Source: Flavobacteriaceae bacterium R38
GTDB taxonomy: Bacteria > Bacteroidota > Bacteroidia > Flavobacteriales > Flavobacteriaceae
Reading direction: 5' to 3'
Assembly: GCA_009901575.1 (NCBI GenBank)
Contig: WXYP01000001.1
Span: 434,001-498,000, forward strand
DNA length: 64,000 nucleotides
Part shown: positions 37,066 to 45,917 of the stretch, in pieces
Layout of the letters: every line of letters starts with the position of its first letter
How positions within the stretch are numbered: position 1 is the first letter of the stretch
Program-made: the position numbers and the translations under genes
The notes under the pieces: model-generated
Databases searched by the model: none
What the model saw: the letters and a program-made list of their open reading frames with translations, nothing else
What the model was told of the DNA's origin: nothing

Positions 37066-37656
37066 TTACCTGTATTTATCATTAAGCCCAATTCCATTTT
37101 CTATCATAGGAATTATTTTTTCTAAACGTTTGATTTTAGTACGCTCTTGTTTTGCAGTAGCAATATATTCTGCAAACTCTCTTTTTTTTGATAAACCAAA
37201 TTTTTCAAAAGACAACTTTAAGTCTTTATTTTTATCAAATACCTCTGCCAGTTCACCCGGTATAATGAGTGGTTTATTTTTAACTGGCTTAATCCCTTTT
37301 CCTTGTTTTTGATTATCAATAGCTTCTAGTACATAAGAATTTACCAGCTTTTTGTCTATGTCATCTAACGATTCAAACCTCCATTGACGCATGGCAACAG
37401 TTTTTCCATCTTGAGCATTTATCAAAACATTGTTTTTATCTTTTAATAATGCTCCCTGAAAAAACCATAAGCCAACATATGTTTTAAAAGCTCCTAATCC
37501 AACAACATTTTTATTATTGATCGTGTAAACAGGAGCTCCCCACTTTATGGCTTCTTCCAATTCTGTTTCTAAAAGTAAGTTTCTTAAAATGTTGAGTTCT
37601 CGTTTACGCTCGGAGTGAGCATTTATGAAGTCATCAACTGTTGCATACGATTTCAT
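37066..37656 (-). CDS. YdeI/OmpD-associated family protein with DUF1801 domain
   Basis: The 196-residue protein starts with a DUF1801-type (YdhG-like) domain (MKSYATVDDFI...EEAIKWGAPVYTINNKNVVGLGAFKTYVGLWFFQGALL) and ends with the YdeI region (KPLIIPGELAEVFDKNKDLKLSFEKFGLSKKREFAEYIATAKQERTKIKRLEKIIPMI). Bacillus YdeI-type relatives have been linked to stress and cationic peptide tolerance; the biochemical role is unknown. It is convergent with yajC and lies 43 bases after the DinB-like gene. Confidence 0.82.
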   Translation of the reverse strand: MKSYATVDDFINAHSERKRELNILRNLLLETELEEAIKWGAPVYTINNKNVVGLGAFKTYVGLWFFQGALLKDKNNVLINAQDGKTVAMRQWRFESLDDIDKKLVNSYVLEAIDNQKQGKGIKPVKNKPLIIPGELAEVFDKNKDLKLSFEKFGLSKKREFAEYIATAKQERTKIKRLEKIIPMIENGIGLNDKYR

Positions 37657-37699
37657 TTAGTGTGGTTAAAAGGGATGTAACCACTAATGTACTCATTTT

Positions 37700-38209
37700 T
37701 TACCAGGAACCGGCGTATTGAAATTCCTCTCCGGTTAATTCTTTAATATAATCGTATTTTAGTTTTATAATCTGGCGCATGTGGATATAATCATGTGCTA
37801 ACCAATTTACCAGGATAGAACGTGCACTTAATTTTCCCAATGTAGGATGTTCGTAAGCATTATGCCAATTGACATTTTCGATTGATTTTAACCACATTAT
37901 AGAATCGATGCGCTCTGCAATAAACTTTTTTAGCATTTCAACATAGTTTTGCTCCATGTATTTACGCTCTGTAACCCAGGCTTCAGGATCTGTACTGGGA
38001 GGAACTTTTCCGGGATTTTCCAGAACCCATTTAGTACGAAACTTGAAATCTTCTTTTTCTTCATCATATAAATGACAAAGAACTTCAAGAATACACCATC
38101 GATCTTTATCGGGTTTCCATGTGCAAATTTCTATATCTGAAATGTCCTGAAGAAGTTTTTTAAAAACACTAATGTTTTTCTGGAGCTGAAAAATGATGAT
38201 ATCATTCAT
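37700..38209 (-). CDS. DinB-superfamily metal-binding protein
   Basis: The start at 38209 (MNDIIIFQLQ) is chosen over an ATG 15 codons upstream because it opens the first helix of the fold. The four-helix DinB fold has its three metal-binding histidines in EVLCHLYDEE and WLAHDYIHMRQI. Members bind Ni/Zn and include thiol transferases using bacillithiol or mycothiol, as well as DNA-damage-inducible proteins. With bshC in the window a thiol-dependent role is possible, but this is inference. Confidence 0.8.
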   Translation of the reverse strand: MNDIIIFQLQKNISVFKKLLQDISDIEICTWKPDKDRWCILEVLCHLYDEEKEDFKFRTKWVLENPGKVPPSTDPEAWVTERKYMEQNYVEMLKKFIAERIDSIMWLKSIENVNWHNAYEHPTLGKLSARSILVNWLAHDYIHMRQIIKLKYDYIKELTGEEFQYAGSW

Positions 38210-38271
38210 AATGTAGGTTATAAAAGATTGGGTTTTGGGACTGCTAAGATACAAACAATTTACCTAAATTG

Positions 38272-39498
38272 TTATCTTAAAGCTGTTAATTTACAGATTT
38301 CTACAATGACATCAATAGCTTTTTGCATACTTTCAACAGGAATGTATTCATAAGGACCATGAAAATTATGTCCTCCGGCAAATATATTTGGACATGGGAG
38401 CCCCATATAAGACAGCTGAGAGCCATCTGTCCCTCCTCTTATTGGTTTTATAATAGGTTTAATATCGAGTTCAAGCATAGCCTTCTCTGCTATTTCAACA
38501 ATATGCATAACAGGCTCTACTTTTTCTTTCATATTAAAATATTGATCATTTATTTCCACATTTACGGTGTCTTTTCCGTATTTTTCATTAAAATCGTTTG
38601 CAATCTGGCTGATTAGTGCTTTTCTGGCTTCAAAAGTATCCCGGTCATGATCTCTTACAATACCTTCTACCAAAGTAGATTCTACCTGGGCATCCATTTT
38701 GTAAAAATGAAAGAAGCCTTCTCTTCCTTCAGTTTTTTCCGGGACTTCATTTTTGGGAAGTAAGCTTAAAAATTGATTAGCAAGTAAAACAGTATTTATC
38801 ATTTTATTTTTTGCATAACCAGGATGAACGCTTTTGCCTGTAAACCTTATTTTAACACCTGCAGCATTAAAATTCTCATATTCTAATTCTCCTACCTGGC
38901 TTCCATCCATTGTATAGGCCCAGTCCGCTCCAAATTTTTCTACATCAAATTTATGAGCCCCTCTTCCAATCTCTTCATCCGGTGTAAAAGCAATTCGAAT
39001 TTTTCCATGCTTTATTTCCGGGTTTTTAATAAGGTACTGCATGGCTTCGATGATTTCGGTAATGCCAGCCTTATCATCAGCTCCCAGTAGTGTAGTTCCG
39101 TCTGTTGTAATTAATGTTTGCCCCTTATAGAGAAGTAAATCTTCAAAATAATCCGGAGATAAAATCATATTATCCTTGCGATTTAATACGATATCTCTGC
39201 CGTCATAATCCTCAACAATTTTAGGATTTACATTGGTTCCGGAATAATCCGGAGTAGTATCAAAATGAGCAATGAACCCGATAACAGGAACATCTTCTTC
39301 AATATTAGAAGGCAACGTAGCCATGATGTAGGCATGATCATCTATAGTAACTTCCTGCATTCCTATTTCCATAAGATCTAATACTAACTTGTGTGCCAGA
39401 TCCCATTGCTTTTTTGTACTTGGAGTAGTATCGGAATTTGGATCAGATTGCGTATCAATTTTTACGTACTTTATAAATCTGTCTATGATTTGTTGCAT
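38272..39498 (-). CDS. pepT: Peptidase T (tripeptide aminopeptidase)
   Basis: PepT is a cytoplasmic M20 zinc peptidase that removes the N-terminal residue from tripeptides. The 408-residue protein has the expected motifs: [12 protein letters not shown] (zinc His and Asp), [22 protein letters not shown] (catalytic Glu), [17 protein letters not shown] in the lid domain, and [32 protein letters not shown] with the last ligand. There is no signal peptide. A TACATTTG promoter element lies just upstream. Confidence 0.95.
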   Translation of the reverse strand: MQQIIDRFIKYVKIDTQSDPNSDTTPSTKKQWDLAHKLVLDLMEIGMQEVTIDDHAYIMATLPSNIEEDVPVIGFIAHFDTTPDYSGTNVNPKIVEDYDGRDIVLNRKDNMILSPDYFEDLLLYKGQTLITTDGTTLLGADDKAGITEIIEAMQYLIKNPEIKHGKIRIAFTPDEEIGRGAHKFDVEKFGADWAYTMDGSQVGELEYENFNAAGVKIRFTGKSVHPGYAKNKMINTVLLANQFLSLLPKNEVPEKTEGREGFFHFYKMDAQVESTLVEGIVRDHDRDTFEARKALISQIANDFNEKYGKDTVNVEINDQYFNMKEKVEPVMHIVEIAEKAMLELDIKPIIKPIRGGTDGSQLSYMGLPCPNIFAGGHNFHGPYEYIPVESMQKAIDVIVEICKLTALR

Positions 39499-39514
39499 GC
39501 CTTTTCGATTTTTT

Positions 39515-39543
39515 CAAATGTAAAATTAATAAGTGAATTTAAA
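39515..39543 (-). promoter_or_regulatory. Promoter candidate for pepT
   Basis: On the minus strand TTTA (39543-39540), 17 bp, then TACATTTG (39522-39515), an exact -7 match that ends 16 bases before the ATG. Confidence 0.55.
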
Positions 39544-39644
39544 GTTTTTTTAATAAGAAAAAATTGATAAGACTGACTCGCAACAGATCATTCAAAATAA
39601 GTGAATAACTCTTATGTATTATTGCTTTTTTCTTCTAAAAATCA

Positions 39645-39677
39645 TTTGGATAAGCTATTTTTGCCGAAATAGTTTTG
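39645..39677 (+). promoter_or_regulatory. Promoter region of pyrD with two overlapping -7 candidates
   Basis: TATTTTTG (39656-39663) and TAGTTTTG (39670-39677) both match TAnnTTTG. A TTTG at 39645-39648 is 21 bp from the second, but that box ends one base before the ATG, so the first box is the more workable start site. Confidence 0.5.
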
Positions 39678-39678
39678 C

Positions 39679-40701
39679 ATGTATAAGTATTTAATTAGAC
39701 CTATTCTTTTTCAAATTGATCCGGAAAAAGTTCACCATTTTACATTTTCTTTAATCAGAACGTTATTTAAAATTCCGGGAATACCAGCAATTATTAAACA
39801 GTTTTATGTCGTAAATGATAAACGATTGGAGAAAGAGGTTTTTGGATTGAAATTTAAAAACCCAATCGGATTAGCAGCAGGGTTTGATAAAGATGCCAGG
39901 TTATATAAAGAATTATCGGGTTTTGGCTTTGGTTTTATTGAAATAGGTACTGTTACTCCCAAACCTCAAGATGGTAACCCTAAGCAAAGACTGTTTAGAT
40001 TAAAAGATGATAATGCAATCATTAACAGAATGGGTTTTAATAACGGAGGCGTTAAAGAAGCTGTTAAGCGTTTAAAGCATAACAAAAAAGTACTTATTGG
40101 AGGGAATATTGGAAAAAATAAAGTAACCCCTAATGAAGAAGCTGTAAATGATTATAAAATATGTTTTGATGCATTATTTGATTATGTTGATTATTTTGTA
40201 GTTAATGTCAGCTCTCCAAATACCCCCAACTTAAGAGCATTACAAGATAAAGAACCTCTGACAGAACTGCTAAATGTATTGCAAAAGAAAAACTTAGCTA
40301 AAACTAATCCTAAACCTATTTTGCTGAAAATTGCACCAGATCTTACAGATGAGCAATTATTAGATATTATAGATATTGTTAAGACAACTAAAATAGCTGG
40401 AGTAATAGCAACAAATACAACGATAGCGCGTGAAAACCTAAAATCTGATAGTTCTTTAACACAAGAAACCGGTGGTTTGAGTGGAAAACCTTTAACAGAT
40501 AAGAGTACAGAAGTGATTCGCTTTTTAGCGACAAAAAGTAATAAGGCTTTTCCAATTATAGGAGTGGGAGGAATTCATTCTGTACAAGATGCTATGGATA
40601 AATTAGAAGCCGGGGCAGATTTAATTCAGATTTATACCGGTTTTATTTATGAAGGTCCAAAACTGATAAAAGATATTAATAAGGCTATTTTAAATAAGTA
40701 A
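39679..40701 (+). CDS. pyrD: Dihydroorotate dehydrogenase (quinone), class 2
   Basis: PyrD oxidises dihydroorotate to orotate in pyrimidine synthesis, passing electrons to membrane quinone. The N-terminal amphipathic region ([25 protein letters not shown]) identifies the membrane-bound class 2 enzyme. The FMN barrel has [29 protein letters not shown] with the catalytic Ser, and [29 protein letters not shown] at the phosphate site. The length of 340 residues is standard. Confidence 0.96.
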   Translation: MYKYLIRPILFQIDPEKVHHFTFSLIRTLFKIPGIPAIIKQFYVVNDKRLEKEVFGLKFKNPIGLAAGFDKDARLYKELSGFGFGFIEIGTVTPKPQDGNPKQRLFRLKDDNAIINRMGFNNGGVKEAVKRLKHNKKVLIGGNIGKNKVTPNEEAVNDYKICFDALFDYVDYFVVNVSSPNTPNLRALQDKEPLTELLNVLQKKNLAKTNPKPILLKIAPDLTDEQLLDIIDIVKTTKIAGVIATNTTIARENLKSDSSLTQETGGLSGKPLTDKSTEVIRFLATKSNKAFPIIGVGGIHSVQDAMDKLEAGADLIQIYTGFIYEGPKLIKDINKAILNK

Positions 40702-40738
40702 TCTTCAAAAGAAAATCAATAATCTTAGAAAAGATATT

Positions 40739-41287
40739 CTAAATCTCATAGAATTCAGGATATGTTTCCTTCGAAATGCAACAGGGAGATTTCACATATT
40801 CACGGCTTATATGCGAAGAAAGATCTTTTTGTTCAATAATCTTTTCCAATTTGATACAGTTTCTAAAATCGACTTCGGTAACATTATAAAAATTACCATC
40901 TTTAGAACCGGAAATGCGGATTAAAACTCTTCCTTTATCGATCCAGCAAAAACAAGGGATTTTATCGATTTTAATGTACTGAGGCTGTTCATATTTTGGT
41001 AAATCCGAAATTTTTAATTCTTCTGAAAAATTTTTTCTTCCCAAAGAGTTCTTTTTAGAAATGTTATCTGGTATTTCTTTTAAATTAATGGACAAGCGCT
41101 CTAAAATCTCAATTAATTCTTTAACATCTTTATAATTGAACCAAATCTGGAAAGAATCTCCTTCTTTTGATTGATTATGGGGAGATCTCATAAAAGAACC
41201 GTATTCAAGTCGATCTGTCCAAAATCTAATATGATATTTAGGAAAGTTTGAAAAAATCCAATCACTTGATAATTTATTTAACCCCAT
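40739..41287 (-). CDS. Hypothetical protein
   Basis: This 182-residue protein matches nothing I recognise. It has no signal peptide or membrane helix and is rich in charged and aromatic residues. Five cysteines stand out, in FRNC, PCFCW and PCCISKE, which could bind metal or form disulfides. The N-terminal region (WIFSNFPKYHIRFWTDRLEYGSF) followed by FNYKDVKELIEILERLS hints at a small alpha/beta domain. It lies between pyrD (convergent) and a GNAT gene on the same strand 183 bases upstream. It is probably accessory. Confidence 0.55.
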   Translation of the reverse strand: MGLNKLSSDWIFSNFPKYHIRFWTDRLEYGSFMRSPHNQSKEGDSFQIWFNYKDVKELIEILERLSINLKEIPDNISKKNSLGRKNFSEELKISDLPKYEQPQYIKIDKIPCFCWIDKGRVLIRISGSKDGNFYNVTEVDFRNCIKLEKIIEQKDLSSHISREYVKSPCCISKETYPEFYEI

Positions 41288-41470
41288 CTTAAATTATTTA
41301 AAGCTTTTATGTAGCTTTATAAATATACAAAATGTTGAATAAATAAATTTAGAGAAAGAATAATTATCAAAACGGTATTTAAAGCGTTATAAAACGACTG
41401 CTAACCATAGATCCTGATAATTTCTCCGTTTCTTTCTATAATTAGTATTTTTATAATTGGTTGGGTATAT

Positions 41471-41998
41471 CTATTCATAAAACTGCTTTTTTGTCAATTC
41501 ATATCGATTTACTGTTTGATGAAAATTAATCCATCCGGGTGTGGTATCGTAAGTTCTTTTTAATTCAAAACCTATCTTTTTAAGCACTTTATTTGGCGCA
41601 ATATTTTTTGAATAAGGCTCGCAAATCAAATTTTTTAGTTCAAAGTTTTTAAAATAATAAGGGATGGATCGTTTGACAAATTCAAGTCCTAATCCTTTTT
41701 TTCTGATGTTATTTTTCCAGAGGTGTAGGTGCATGGTAGCCGATTCTCCAAAATTTATATTATTGATGTTTGAATGCCCTACAGCTTGATTATCTACTAA
41801 CCAAATGATATAATAAAATTTTTTTTCTTTATACGATTTTTGAAATTCCAGGTGTAACTTTTCTATCCATTTTTCTCTGTCGGGGAGTTTACTTTTGTCA
41901 GCTCCCATTCCTTTCAAATATTCGATATCGGCATCAACAAAATAATCAACAATTTTTTTGATATCGCTTTCAGACATTTCCCTGGTACTTAACTTCAT
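41471..41998 (-). CDS. GNAT-family N-acetyltransferase
   Basis: The 175-residue protein has the GNAT fold: N-terminal strand and helices (LSTREMSESDIKKIVDYFVDADIEYLKGMG), the central strands around FYYIIWLVDNQAVGHSNI, the acetyl-CoA-binding turn in NNIRKKGLGLEFVKRSI (R-x-x-G-x-G/L), and the C-terminal NKVLKKIGFELKRTYDTTPG motif B. The acceptor substrate is unknown; relatives acetylate small molecules or protein N-termini. No neighbour suggests a pathway. Confidence 0.75.
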   Translation of the reverse strand: MKLSTREMSESDIKKIVDYFVDADIEYLKGMGADKSKLPDREKWIEKLHLEFQKSYKEKKFYYIIWLVDNQAVGHSNINNINFGESATMHLHLWKNNIRKKGLGLEFVKRSIPYYFKNFELKNLICEPYSKNIAPNKVLKKIGFELKRTYDTTPGWINFHQTVNRYELTKKQFYE

Positions 41999-42345
41999 AC
42001 TTTAAACTAATAATGAATTGCTGTATGATATATAACCATTAATTTGCATGGATTTATAATTTTATTCCTTAAAGAGAAGGATAAATATCCAAAAACTTTA
42101 GAAAGGAAACAATAGTATATTTTCTAAATAAAAAAAGGGGAATCTGACTCAAAATCAGGCTCCCCTTTTGATATAGGAAAAAGTTATGGAATATCTCAAC
42201 TCTTTCAATTTAAGACGATGTTCATCCGTCTTATGTGATTGTTTTCATTCAATTGTGATTATCATAAATTGAATTTTGTATTCATTCTATACCAAAGAAT
42301 CAATAAAATACTTTTTCCTAACAGCAAAATTAAAATAGAAAAGCA
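41999..42345. other. Non-coding region with terminator and possible small RNA on the minus strand
   Basis: This 347-base gap has no credible reading frame. A strong minus-strand terminator (42133-42169) lies about 177 bases beyond the stop of the SPW-like gene, far for a simple 3' end. The stretch in between contains another hairpin on the minus strand (AAGACGGAT-GAAC-ATCGTCTT, about 42212-42232). A long structured 3' UTR or a small RNA would explain both. Confidence 0.35.
42133..42169 (-). terminator. Hairpin terminator on the minus strand
   Basis: On the minus strand AAAAGGGGAGCCTGA, a 7-base loop and TCAGATTCCCC form a stem with one mismatch, followed by seven T residues. The plus strand has only four T residues after the stem, so the minus strand is the likely direction. 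Confidence 0.8.
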
Positions 42346-42702
42346 TTAGGCTATTGCAACTTCTGGTTTGTGCATGCTTACTACCAAGAGTACAGCACCT
42401 CCATTAATCCAATAGTAATATGCATCTAGTCCTTCAAAAGAAAGAATAAAAGGAGCCAGAATAAATACTATGGCTACCAAAAAGTCTACAATTAAGTGAA
42501 ACTTATATGGAATTACACGAATAACTCCTAATTGATGATCTGTCAGTAAGGTCAAGATAAATGCTGCAACCCCGGTAGCTACAGATAGTTGTAATGCTAA
42601 TGGATTAGAACTTCCTAATCCTAATAAAAAAGGAAGTACCATTAATGCAATAGCTACAGGATAATCTAAAAATGCGTGTATTTTTTTAGTTACAAACTTC
42701 AT
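42346..42702 (-). CDS. SPW-repeat-like small integral membrane protein
   Basis: The start at 42702 (MKFVTKKIHAFLDYP) is chosen because a promoter-like element lies upstream of it and inside the longer frame. The 118-residue protein has four predicted membrane helices arranged as two similar halves: KIHAFLDYPVAIALMVLPFLLGLG and KFHLIVDFLVAIVFILAPFILSFEG, with TDHQLGVIRVIPYK between. This K-x-H-x-x-x-D layout repeats as in SPW-repeat membrane proteins, although the SPW tripeptide itself reads LPF and APF. The function of the family is unknown. Confidence 0.7.
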   Translation of the reverse strand: MKFVTKKIHAFLDYPVAIALMVLPFLLGLGSSNPLALQLSVATGVAAFILTLLTDHQLGVIRVIPYKFHLIVDFLVAIVFILAPFILSFEGLDAYYYWINGGAVLLVVSMHKPEVAIA

Positions 42703-42776
42703 GATTTTAAATATTAAATGGTTATTAAAATAATTATTGTTAAAAATTAAACCTTGATGTGATTTAATTACAGTGC

Positions 42777-42784
42777 AAAGATGA
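42777..42784 (-). promoter_or_regulatory. -7-like element of the SPW-like gene
   Basis: On the minus strand CATCTTTG followed by CAC differs from TATCTTTG by one base and lies about 75 bases upstream of the start codon at 42702. Confidence 0.4.
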
Positions 42785-42997
42785 AGTAACACTAAAGCTT
42801 TTTAGATATATAAAATTCCCTATTTATTGTACTTTTTGTTGTGAGATAAAAAAAAACATATTAATTAAGTTTAAATCGTTGATAAATAGATAATTATTTC
42901 AAGAGGTGTGAGAGGGAAAAGAAGAGAAGGTTGAAAATAACAGTAATTTAGAAATAATCACAAAAGAAATTAACGTCAGATTTATAATAACGAATAT

Positions 42998-43218
42998 TTA
43001 GAAATCATTTTTTTTATGGACAACACATGGATTTCCAAAGGCAATAACATTAGAGGGAATATTTTTTAGAATATTAAAAGCTTTTATATTGTCTGCTTCC
43101 TCAGCGAGTTCAAATAATATATTTAATTGAGAAGGAGAGCATCCTAATACAGTTAATATTTTGCTATTTTGTGCTTTTCAAATGAAAATTCAATTACTTT
43201 ATCGATGAATAATCTCAT
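42998..43218 (-). pseudogene. Frameshifted remnant, possibly of a sugar O-acyltransferase-like gene
   Basis: On the minus strand an ATG at 43218 opens MRLFIDKVIEFSFEKHK and stops after 21 codons (TAA at 43153-43155). A shift of frame near that point continues as KILTVLGCSPSQLNILFELA, then ~35 more residues including IPSNVIAFGNPC, to a TAA at 42998-43000. Read together this gives a protein-like run of about 75 residues, with codon use like the rest of the window. The IPxNVxxxGNPCxV ending resembles hexapeptide acyltransferase C-termini, and KILxVLGCSxxQL an N-terminal nucleotide-binding strand, so an internal deletion is possible. The rest of the gap 42703-43336 shows nothing else. Confidence 0.4.
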
Positions 43219-43336
43219 TTTAAAAACAATCCACGATTAAATAGCCTAAAGGGATTTGTTTTTAAAAATCATCAATTAGCATACATCAAAAAAGCTTTTG
43301 AAAGTTAAATCACGTACTTTTACAAAAACTTTTTTT

Positions 43337-44110
43337 ATGCATTCAAGAGAAGATCAACTCAAAGCTTTCGACCGGTTATTAACCATTATGGATGAACTTA
43401 GGGAGCAGTGTCCGTGGGATAAAAAACAAACGATGGAGAGTCTTCGACATCTCACTATTGAAGAAACCTATGAACTTGGAGATGCTATTTTAGATCAGGA
43501 TCTTCAGGAAGTAAAAAAAGAGTTAGGAGATGTGCTTTTACATATTGTTTTTTATGCTAAAATTGGAAGCGAAACAAATGATTTTGATATCGCAGATGTG
43601 GCCCACACCATCTGTGAAAAACTCATAAACAGGCATCCGCATATTTATGGAGATGTAAAAGTTGATGATGAAGAAGATGTAAAACGAAATTGGGAAAATT
43701 TAAAGCTAAAAGAAGGTAAAAAAAGTGTCCTGGAAGGAGTTCCTAAAAGTCTTCCTGCACTAGTAAAAGCAAATCGTATTCAAGATAAAGTAGCAGGTGT
43801 AGGATTTGACTGGGAGAAACCGGAACAGGTTTGGGAAAAACTAAAAGAAGAGTTGAATGAGTTTCAGGAAGAGGTAAAAGTATCGGATAAAGCAAAAATG
43901 GAAGCCGAATTCGGAGATGTTCTCTTTAGCATGATTAATTATGCAAGATTTTTGAATATTGATCCTGAGAATGCTCTAGAGAAAACCAATAAAAAGTTTA
44001 TAAAACGATTTCAATACCTGGAGAATAAAGCAAAAGAAAATAATCTTGAGCTTAAAGATATGAGCCTTTCTCAAATGGATGTCTTTTGGGAAGAAGCCAA
44101 GAAATTATGA
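43337..44110 (+). CDS. mazG: Nucleoside triphosphate pyrophosphohydrolase MazG
   Basis: MazG hydrolyses (d)NTPs to monophosphates and pyrophosphate and can lower ppGpp in starvation. The start at ATG 43337 gives MHSREDQLKAFDRLLTIMDELREQCPWDKKQT, the normal N-terminus; a TTG 13 codons upstream is unlikely. Two MazG domains are present: the first with the metal-binding EETYELGDA and ELGDVLLHI, the second with EELNEFQEEVK and EFGDVLFSMINYAR. The length of 257 residues is that of the two-domain form. Confidence 0.93.
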   Translation: MHSREDQLKAFDRLLTIMDELREQCPWDKKQTMESLRHLTIEETYELGDAILDQDLQEVKKELGDVLLHIVFYAKIGSETNDFDIADVAHTICEKLINRHPHIYGDVKVDDEEDVKRNWENLKLKEGKKSVLEGVPKSLPALVKANRIQDKVAGVGFDWEKPEQVWEKLKEELNEFQEEVKVSDKAKMEAEFGDVLFSMINYARFLNIDPENALEKTNKKFIKRFQYLENKAKENNLELKDMSLSQMDVFWEEAKKL

Positions 44111-44165
44111 TTTGCTTTAACTCTCTTAGTGCTTAAAATCAGAAAAAATGTATGTATTCAAAGGC

Positions 44166-44195
44166 TTTAAAAACTTTTGAAACTATGTATCTTTG
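44166..44195 (+). promoter_or_regulatory. Promoter candidate for the MATE gene
   Basis: TTTA (44166-44169), 18 bp, then TATCTTTG (44188-44195). The ATG follows 18 bases later. Confidence 0.55.
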
Positions 44196-44213
44196 CCCTC
44201 TTGAAATTACTTC

Positions 44214-45590
44214 ATGATATTAAAAAAATATACTAAAGAGTTTAAGTACAACCTAAAACTGGCTGTTCCGGTTATTGCGGGAATGGTAGGGCATACTTTA
44301 GTGCAGCTTTTTGATAATATTATGGTAGGGCAGTTAGGAACGGCAGAATTAGCTGCTGTATCTTTAGGAAACAGTTTTGTTTTTATTGCAATGAGTATAG
44401 GGATAGGTTTTTCTACGGCTATTACTCCATTAGTAGCAGAAGCAGATGCAGAACAAGATGCAGAGAAAGGAAAGCAAGCTTTTAAACATGGCCTTTTTCT
44501 TTGTACGATAATCGGGATTGCTTTATTCGGAATAGTTTTGATTAGTAAGCCATTAATGTATTTAATGGATCAGCCCGAGGAAGTGGTGCAACTCGCTATT
44601 CCTTATCTTGACCTGGTGGCATTTTCATTGATCCCTTTGATTATGTTTCAGGCCTTGAAACAATTTTCAGATGGATTATCAAGGACTAAATACCCTATGT
44701 ATGCAACTATAATCGCCAACGTGGTAAATGTAGCGTTAAACTACCTGTTTATTTTTGGGAAATTCGGATTTCCTCAATTGGGTATAGTAGGGGCGGCTAT
44801 TGGTACACTGGTTTCCCGTTTTGTAATGTTGTTCTTTCTTTGGTCATTATTTCAGAAGAAAAAGAAGTTCCTACCGTATGTAACAAAGCTGAATTTTAAA
44901 ATTATTCAGGGGAATATTTTAAAAAAGATAATGAACCTGGGGTTTCCTTCGGCACTACAAATGTTTTTTGAAGTAGCTATCTTCACTGCAGCTATATGGC
45001 TTAACGGGATTATCGGTAAAAATGCACAAGCAGCAAATAATATTGCATTAAACCTATCTTCGATAACTTTTATGTTTGTGATGGGAATGAGTGTAGCAAC
45101 TATGGTAAGAGTTGGAAATCAAAAAGGATTGAAACAGTTTAAAGAATTAAGGAGGGTAGCTGTCTCATTTTTTTTAATGGCTTTTATATTACAGTTTTTC
45201 TTTGGACTGCTTTTTATCATTTTTCACGAACAATTACCGTGGATTTATATGAATGAAAACAATTTAATAGACTATAGTAATATTGTAGAAGTTGCCAGAA
45301 TTTCATCTAGCTTGCTCATAGTAGCTGCTATTTTTCAAATATCGGATGGAATACAAGTAGTAGTTTTAGGAGCTTTAAGAGGGTTGCAAGATGTAAAGAT
45401 ACCTACATTTATTACTTTTATAGCCTATTGGATAATAGGTTTTCCTATTTCCTATTATTTAGGGCTAAAAACAGAGATGCAAAGTACAGGGGTTTGGATC
45501 GGTTTGTTAGCAGGTTTGACTGCTTCTGCGATTATGCTGTATTTTCGTTTTGATATGCTGACCAAAAAATTAATAAAAACTAAAGAATAG
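44214..45590 (+). CDS. MATE-family multidrug efflux transporter (NorM-like)
   Basis: The 458-residue protein has 12 predicted membrane helices and the MATE signatures LAVPVIAGMVGHTLVQLFDNIMVGQLGTAELAA near the N-terminus, LFDN/DGLSRTKYPMYATIIANVVNVALNYLFIFG after helix 4, and the matching second-half repeat LGFPSALQMFFEVAIF. MATE proteins export cationic drugs or metabolites using Na+ or H+ gradients. The small acidic protein gene follows after 58 bases. Confidence 0.92.
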   Translation: MILKKYTKEFKYNLKLAVPVIAGMVGHTLVQLFDNIMVGQLGTAELAAVSLGNSFVFIAMSIGIGFSTAITPLVAEADAEQDAEKGKQAFKHGLFLCTIIGIALFGIVLISKPLMYLMDQPEEVVQLAIPYLDLVAFSLIPLIMFQALKQFSDGLSRTKYPMYATIIANVVNVALNYLFIFGKFGFPQLGIVGAAIGTLVSRFVMLFFLWSLFQKKKKFLPYVTKLNFKIIQGNILKKIMNLGFPSALQMFFEVAIFTAAIWLNGIIGKNAQAANNIALNLSSITFMFVMGMSVATMVRVGNQKGLKQFKELRRVAVSFFLMAFILQFFFGLLFIIFHEQLPWIYMNENNLIDYSNIVEVARISSSLLIVAAIFQISDGIQVVVLGALRGLQDVKIPTFITFIAYWIIGFPISYYLGLKTEMQSTGVWIGLLAGLTASAIMLYFRFDMLTKKLIKTKE

Positions 45591-45648
45591 TATTAAAAAA
45601 GATAATACTTTAAGCGTATTGTTTTAATTGAAAATAAAGAATTAAGGA

Positions 45649-45876
45649 ATGAAATTACCAAGATTTTTAATGGGTGATAATACAGATTATCCAGATGCTA
45701 TTTTTATTGTTCATACAGATTATCCGCGTTTTATTATCAATTTGGTAGATGATGAAATAGAATGGTTAGAAGATTTCGCTCCGGAAGACGAAAAAGAACT
45801 GGTTGCAGAAACAGAAAACCTCATAGAAGAAGCCTCTCAATTTTATGATAGGGAAGTGGCACGTTATGAACAATAA
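45649..45876 (+). CDS. Small acidic conserved-looking protein
   Basis: This 75-residue protein is strongly acidic (VDDEIEWLEDFAPEDEKELVAETENLIEEA) and has no membrane helix. The start MKLPRFLMGDNTDYPDAIFIVHTDYPRFIIN suggests a short beta pair followed by two helices. It lies between the MATE and PAP2 genes, 41 bases before the latter, so co-transcription with PAP2 is likely. Function unknown. Confidence 0.7.
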   Translation: MKLPRFLMGDNTDYPDAIFIVHTDYPRFIINLVDDEIEWLEDFAPEDEKELVAETENLIEEASQFYDREVARYEQ

Positions 45877-45917
45877 TAGATATTATATAAGATTCTTATA
45901 GTATTAAAATTAGATAC

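Noticed and set aside
41401-41478. A 25-codon minus-strand frame (MNRYTQPIIKILIIERNGEI...) that overlaps the end of the GNAT gene
   Set aside because: It is too short, has no promoter or ribosome-binding support, and the beta-strand-like sequence may be chance.
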